Shown: positions 60,914 to 64,000 of the stretch, piece after piece
How positions within the stretch are numbered: position 1 is the stretch's first letter
Layout of the letters: every line of letters begins with the position of its first letter
Origin: Oscillatoria sp. FACHB-1407
Lineage (GTDB): Bacteria > Cyanobacteriota > Cyanobacteriia > Elainellales > Elainellaceae
DNA: 64,000 nt
Assembly (NCBI RefSeq): GCF_014697545.1
Contig: NZ_JACJSA010000016.1
Coordinates: forward strand, 1 to 64,000
Reading direction: 5' to 3'
The notes under the pieces: model-generated
The model's database searches: none
What the model was told of the DNA's origin: nothing
What the model saw: the letters and a program-made list of their open reading frames with translations, nothing else
Made by a program: the position numbers and the translations under genes

Positions 60914-61993
60914 GGAAAAGCGAAAGGTGCTGCCCTGATCCAGTTGGCTCTCTACTTCGATCGTGCCGCCTTGTAACTCGACAAGACGACGACAGATGGC
61001 AAGACCGATGCCTGTGCCACCAGAGTGGCGATCGCGAGAACGGTCGGCTCGCCAAAATCGCTCAAACACATGGGGTAGATCCTCCGTGGCAATGCCGATA
61101 CCCGTATCTGTCACTGCAATCCAAACAAAGTCTCCCTTATAAGTGACCTCAACCGTAATCATCCCCACGGATGTGTAGCGCAGGGCATTACTCAACAGGT
61201 TTGCCAGGATTTGTTCAACTCGTTGTGGGTCAGCTAACACCGGGGGAATGTCGTTCGGATACTTGAGGGACAATGTTACTGGACTTTCGGCGGTGAGTTG
61301 ATCGGCAAAGGTTCGTACAACGGAACTGAGCAACGAGTGGAGATCAACCTGGAGGGTGTCAATCGGCAAATATCCCGCTTCCATTTTGGAGAGCTCTTGC
61401 AGATCATTGACGAGCCGCTGCATTCGCTTGGTCTGCTGCCCTAATAAGGCGTAGATCTGGGGAGAGGGTTCTACAGTGCCGTCTGTCAGCCCTTCTAAGT
61501 AGCCATTTAACACCGTAAGGGGAGTCCGCAGTTCGTGGGTCAAGTCGCTGACTAACTCTCGTCGCCGTTGTTCGACATCTGCCAGACTGGATGCCATGCG
61601 GTTAAAGCTGGTCGCTAACTGATCCAATTCAGGAATTTCATTGGCGGGCACTCGTGCTGTCATCTGCCCGGCTCCAAACTGTTTGGTGATGTCTTCCATC
61701 TGCACCAGGGGTTGCACGATGCGTTTTGTGACGAGGTAACTCAGTCCACCTGCCGTTGTTGCTCCGACTGCGACTGACCAAAAGGCTCCCCGTGTCCAGG
61801 CTTCTTTAAAGCCTTGCACCAGTTCTTTACGAACCTGGCGGATAACCACTCCCCGAAACTCGATCTTCTCTAGATACACCACAAAGAAACGAGGGGACGA
61901 GATGCTGCCGATGATAGTCAGCGTGGCGATACCCACAATCATGACGATGATGTGGGAGAGAAAAAGACGCGATCGCAAACCAACTTTAGACAC
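60899..61993 (-). CDS. Sensor histidine kinase (HAMP-HisKA-HATPase)
   Basis: A 364-residue membrane kinase. Two membrane helices (about 10-33 and 70-88) flank a short periplasmic loop. HAMP (about 90-142) precedes HisKA with the phospho-acceptor His153 in SDLTHELRTPLTVL. The ATPase domain has the N box at Asn269 (LLSNALRYTS), DTGIG (296-300) and GGTGIGLAI (325-333). The small sensor loop suggests sensing within the membrane or of envelope state; the stimulus is unknown. The partner OmpR-type regulator gene ends 10 nt upstream on the same strand. Confidence 0.92.
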   Translation of the reverse strand: MSKVGLRSRLFLSHIIVMIVGIATLTIIGSISSPRFFVVYLEKIEFRGVVIRQVRKELVQGFKEAWTRGAFWSVAVGATTAGGLSYLVTKRIVQPLVQMEDITKQFGAGQMTARVPANEIPELDQLATSFNRMASSLADVEQRRRELVSDLTHELRTPLTVLNGYLEGLTDGTVEPSPQIYALLGQQTKRMQRLVNDLQELSKMEAGYLPIDTLQVDLHSLLSSVVRTFADQLTAESPVTLSLKYPNDIPPVLADPQRVEQILANLLSNALRYTSVGMITVEVTYKGDFVWIAVTDTGIGIATEDLPHVFERFWRADRSRDRHSGGTGIGLAICRRLVELQGGTIEVESQLDQGSTFRFSLPIA

Positions 61994-62003
61994 TAGCGTT
62001 AAT

Positions 62004-62720
62004 CTAAGCTCCCTCTAAGGGCATATCTTCAAATTTGTATCCCACTCCAATAACCGTTTTAACAAAGGTCGGATTAGCGGGGTCAGGCTCAATCTTTTTG
62101 CGCAGGCGTGCTACATGGGTATCTACGACCCGTTCATCTCCATAAAAGTCCCCTCCCCACAATTTTTCGATGAGTTGGGCACGATTCCAGACGCGACCCG
62201 GTTGGCTGATAAAGGTCGTCAACAGGTCAAACTCTAGTGTAGTCAAGTCGAGGGGATGTGACTCTTCTGGGCTGATTTGGCGTTGTGCCAACCGTTGATC
62301 AACATCGACCCAAAAGTGTTGGGTTTGATAATTGCGTCCCTGTCCGCCCTGCCGGAGCGTTCGCCGAAACAAGGCTCGAACCCGCGCAACCAGTTCTCTG
62401 GGGCTAAACGGTTTGACCATGTAGTCATCTGCTCCCGTTGACAGCCCAATGATGCGGTCGATCTCTTCACTTTTGGCAGTGAGCATGAGGATGTAGGGGT
62501 CTTTGATGTCTGATTTTTGCCGGATGCGAGCGCATACCTCCAAGCCATCCATGCCTGGAATCATCAGATCGAGGATGATCAAGTCGGGTTGTTGTTCCTG
62601 AACGATTTGCAGTGCGGTCAGACCATCCCGGCAGGTGCGACAGGCAAAGCCCTCTTTTTCTAGATAAAGCTGGATTAACTGAGAGATCTCAATTTCGTCT
62701 TCAACGATTAAAATATCCAT
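62004..62720 (-). CDS. OmpR/PhoB-family response regulator
   Basis: A 238-residue regulator. The receiver domain has VEDE (6-9), Asp51 in LIILDLMIPGMDG and Lys103 in YMVKPFSPREL. The C-terminal winged-helix DNA-binding domain (about 135-232) has LDLTTLEFDLLTTFISQPGRV and VDTHVARLRKKIEPDPANP, typical of OmpR/PhoB. The ATG at 62720 gives the standard MDILIVEDE start; 53 further codons are open upstream but unlikely to be used. It is the first gene of the two-component operon. Confidence 0.93.
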   Translation of the reverse strand: MDILIVEDEIEISQLIQLYLEKEGFACRTCRDGLTALQIVQEQQPDLIILDLMIPGMDGLEVCARIRQKSDIKDPYILMLTAKSEEIDRIIGLSTGADDYMVKPFSPRELVARVRALFRRTLRQGGQGRNYQTQHFWVDVDQRLAQRQISPEESHPLDLTTLEFDLLTTFISQPGRVWNRAQLIEKLWGGDFYGDERVVDTHVARLRKKIEPDPANPTFVKTVIGVGYKFEDMPLEGA

Positions 62721-62803
62721 AATTTTGCAGGGGTAAATCCCTCTTGTCGATTTTGCCTCTCTTAGTCCAGTATTGAACAAAACTTTGAAAGTGATATTGC
62801 TCA

Positions 62804-64000
62804 ATGAGAACAGCCGAACACCAGAATGAACTCCGATCGCTTGAGCGGTGGTTACAGGGAGAGCTAGAGGCTGAAACACTACATCCCTCGTGGCAGGTGC
62901 GTTGTGCTCTCAAGCAAGGCTCACTGATTGTCGTTGCCCAACATCCTACGACGATCGCCCCCGCTCCTCAGCCAACCTTTGAGATTGTGGAACACGCTCT
63001 TCGGCAAGCAGACCCCGATTGGCTGGAGCGGATCCTGATGCAGCTTCAGGACTCCCACGAACCATCAGCAGTACTGCCTGTGCGGCTCTTTCTCAGAGTT
63101 GTGGGACAACAGCCCTATGCCACAACCCAATTGATGTTGGAGATGACGTCTTTTGAGGTGGGCGATCGCCTGGATGAGGCTACCACGTCCACAAATGACG
63201 CTGATGCCACGACAGAGGCAATCGTTGAACCACTCGCCGCAGTGGAACTCCCTACCACGGCAACGGATGCAACAGGTGATGTTTCGGGTGCGGGAGTCTC
63301 GGTGTCGGTTGCTAAAGAATCCTCTGATTGGTTCGATCGCATCCCATTGTTAGCTCGGATTCCAATTCCTGTGTTGGTCGTGAGTACGGCGATCGGCTTC
63401 TTTGCGCTGGGAAGCGGCTTATACGTGTTGACCCGTCCCTGTGTGGTGGGCGGATGTGCCCCCCTGGAAACCGCACAACAGTTAAGCCAGCAGTCGGCTG
63501 AACTGGCGAAGCCAACTGCCTCGGCTCAGGAGGTGTTGGATGCCTATCAACAGCTGTTGGAAGCCAATTATTTGTTGAGCACAATTCCCAGTTGGTCGGG
63601 ACATTACTCCACTGCCCAAACCTTGCTCAAGAGCTACGAAACGCGCACAGCCGTATTTGAGCAAGTGGTCACTGCTTTAAAGACGGCTCAGACGGCAGCC
63701 GAAAAAAGCCAAAATGCTCCCCATCCGTTGGCAACCTGGCGCGAGGTGCAGATGCTCTGGAAGGAGGCGATCGCCCTGTTAGAGGATGTCCCTTCTGATA
63801 GCCCGATCTATCTCCTATCGCAGCGCAAGCGTGGAGAATACGAGGCAAACCTGGCATCGATCAACCACCGCATCCAGGTCGAACACCAGGCGCACGAGCG
63901 GATTGAGGCGGCTCGTGATGTGGCAAAGGTAGCGGAAGCCCGCGAAACGGCGGCTACTTCTGTGGCAACCTGGAAATCTGCCTATGAGACCTGGCAAGTG
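62804..64000 (+). CDS. Membrane protein with coiled-coil C-terminal region, truncated by the window edge
   Basis: From ATG 62804 the frame is open for at least 399 codons to the right edge. The N-terminal ~110 residues look like a folded domain (LERWLQGELEAETLHPSWQV, IVVAQHPTTIAPAP). A Thr/Ala-rich acidic linker follows, then one membrane helix (about 188-208: IPVLVVSTAIGFFALGSGLY) and a long helical region (TAQQLSQQSAELAKPTASAQ, later HRIQVEHQAHERIEAARD and ATSVATWKSAYETW). No family is recognised. It is divergent from the two-component operon with 83 bp between, so it may be a target or partner of that system (inference). Confidence 0.75.
   Translation, partial: MRTAEHQNELRSLERWLQGELEAETLHPSWQVRCALKQGSLIVVAQHPTTIAPAPQPTFEIVEHALRQADPDWLERILMQLQDSHEPSAVLPVRLFLRVVGQQPYATTQLMLEMTSFEVGDRLDEATTSTNDADATTEAIVEPLAAVELPTTATDATGDVSGAGVSVSVAKESSDWFDRIPLLARIPIPVLVVSTAIGFFALGSGLYVLTRPCVVGGCAPLETAQQLSQQSAELAKPTASAQEVLDAYQQLLEANYLLSTIPSWSGHYSTAQTLLKSYETRTAVFEQVVTALKTAQTAAEKSQNAPHPLATWREVQMLWKEAIALLEDVPSDSPIYLLSQRKRGEYEANLASINHRIQVEHQAHERIEAARDVAKVAEARETAATSVATWKSAYETWQV

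Overview
The window is chromosomal DNA from a cyanobacterium, probably filamentous or otherwise large-genomed. Three things point there. First, the HIP1 octamer GCGATCGC and shorter GCGATCG cores occur throughout. Second, there are photosynthesis genes: apcD (allophycocyanin alpha-B), btpA, a PAM68-like protein, a CRR7-like protein and group-3 sigF. Third, there are cyanobacterial forms of housekeeping genes: an ARC6/Ftn2-type division protein, a VKOR-thioredoxin fusion and a Ycf22-like MCE protein. No phage, transposon, CRISPR array or rRNA is seen. The gene content is ordinary core chromosome with small accessory patches.

Layout: 0.3-4.8 kb holds a DUF92/VTE6-like membrane protein, an NmrA-type reductase, a hydroxylase-SDR fusion, a SAM methyltransferase and a Fur-family (Zur-like) repressor. 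4.9-8.1 kb holds purS and purQ, then a minus-strand MCE protein and ABC ATPase (lipid transport). 8.8-13.6 kb holds yvcK, tRNA-Gly(UCC), two coiled-coil proteins, an ABM-domain membrane protein and an RTX-repeat protein. 13.6-22.3 kb holds rlmD, lpxD, a GT2-GT39 pair, a TPR protein, an SLH protein and a small ORF. 22.9-26.3 kb holds sigF, apcD, and hypothetical and DUF1499 proteins. 26.3-30.4 kb is a minus-strand block: rimO, a DEAD-box helicase, a DEDDh exonuclease and a VOC protein. 30.7-36.2 kb holds btpA, VKOR-Trx, a frameshifted cupin gene and a GH57/DUF3536 protein. 36.7-44.8 kb holds an ABC-2 exporter, PAM68, rpsO, ruvA, an MFS transporter, exonuclease III, an SDR and the SPFH/NfeD pair. 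45-53 kb holds a PP2C phosphatase, a large unknown membrane protein, an alpha/beta hydrolase, an AEC transporter and ftn2. 53.6-59.3 kb holds pdhA, CRR7, DUF2854, small regulators and a compact ferredoxin-orf72-DUF3326-CPBP unit. 60-64 kb holds a REC-GGDEF protein, a histidine kinase with its OmpR-type regulator, and a membrane protein that runs off the right edge.

The less routine signals lie between genes. There are two near-full copies and one fragment of a ~104-bp dispersed inverted-repeat element, and a separate ~112-bp MITE-like palindromic element. Convergent gene pairs either touch or overlap, or are separated by inverted repeats or low-complexity short repeats. Four genes (the hydroxylase-SDR fusion, yvcK, the ferredoxin and the GGDEF protein) are preceded by short ORFs with Shine-Dalgarno-like sequences; three of these overlap the gene start out of frame. 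A nested inverted repeat sits in the divergent GH57/ABC promoter region. A cupin gene carries a one-base frameshift. All functional calls come from reading the protein sequences; no database search was run.
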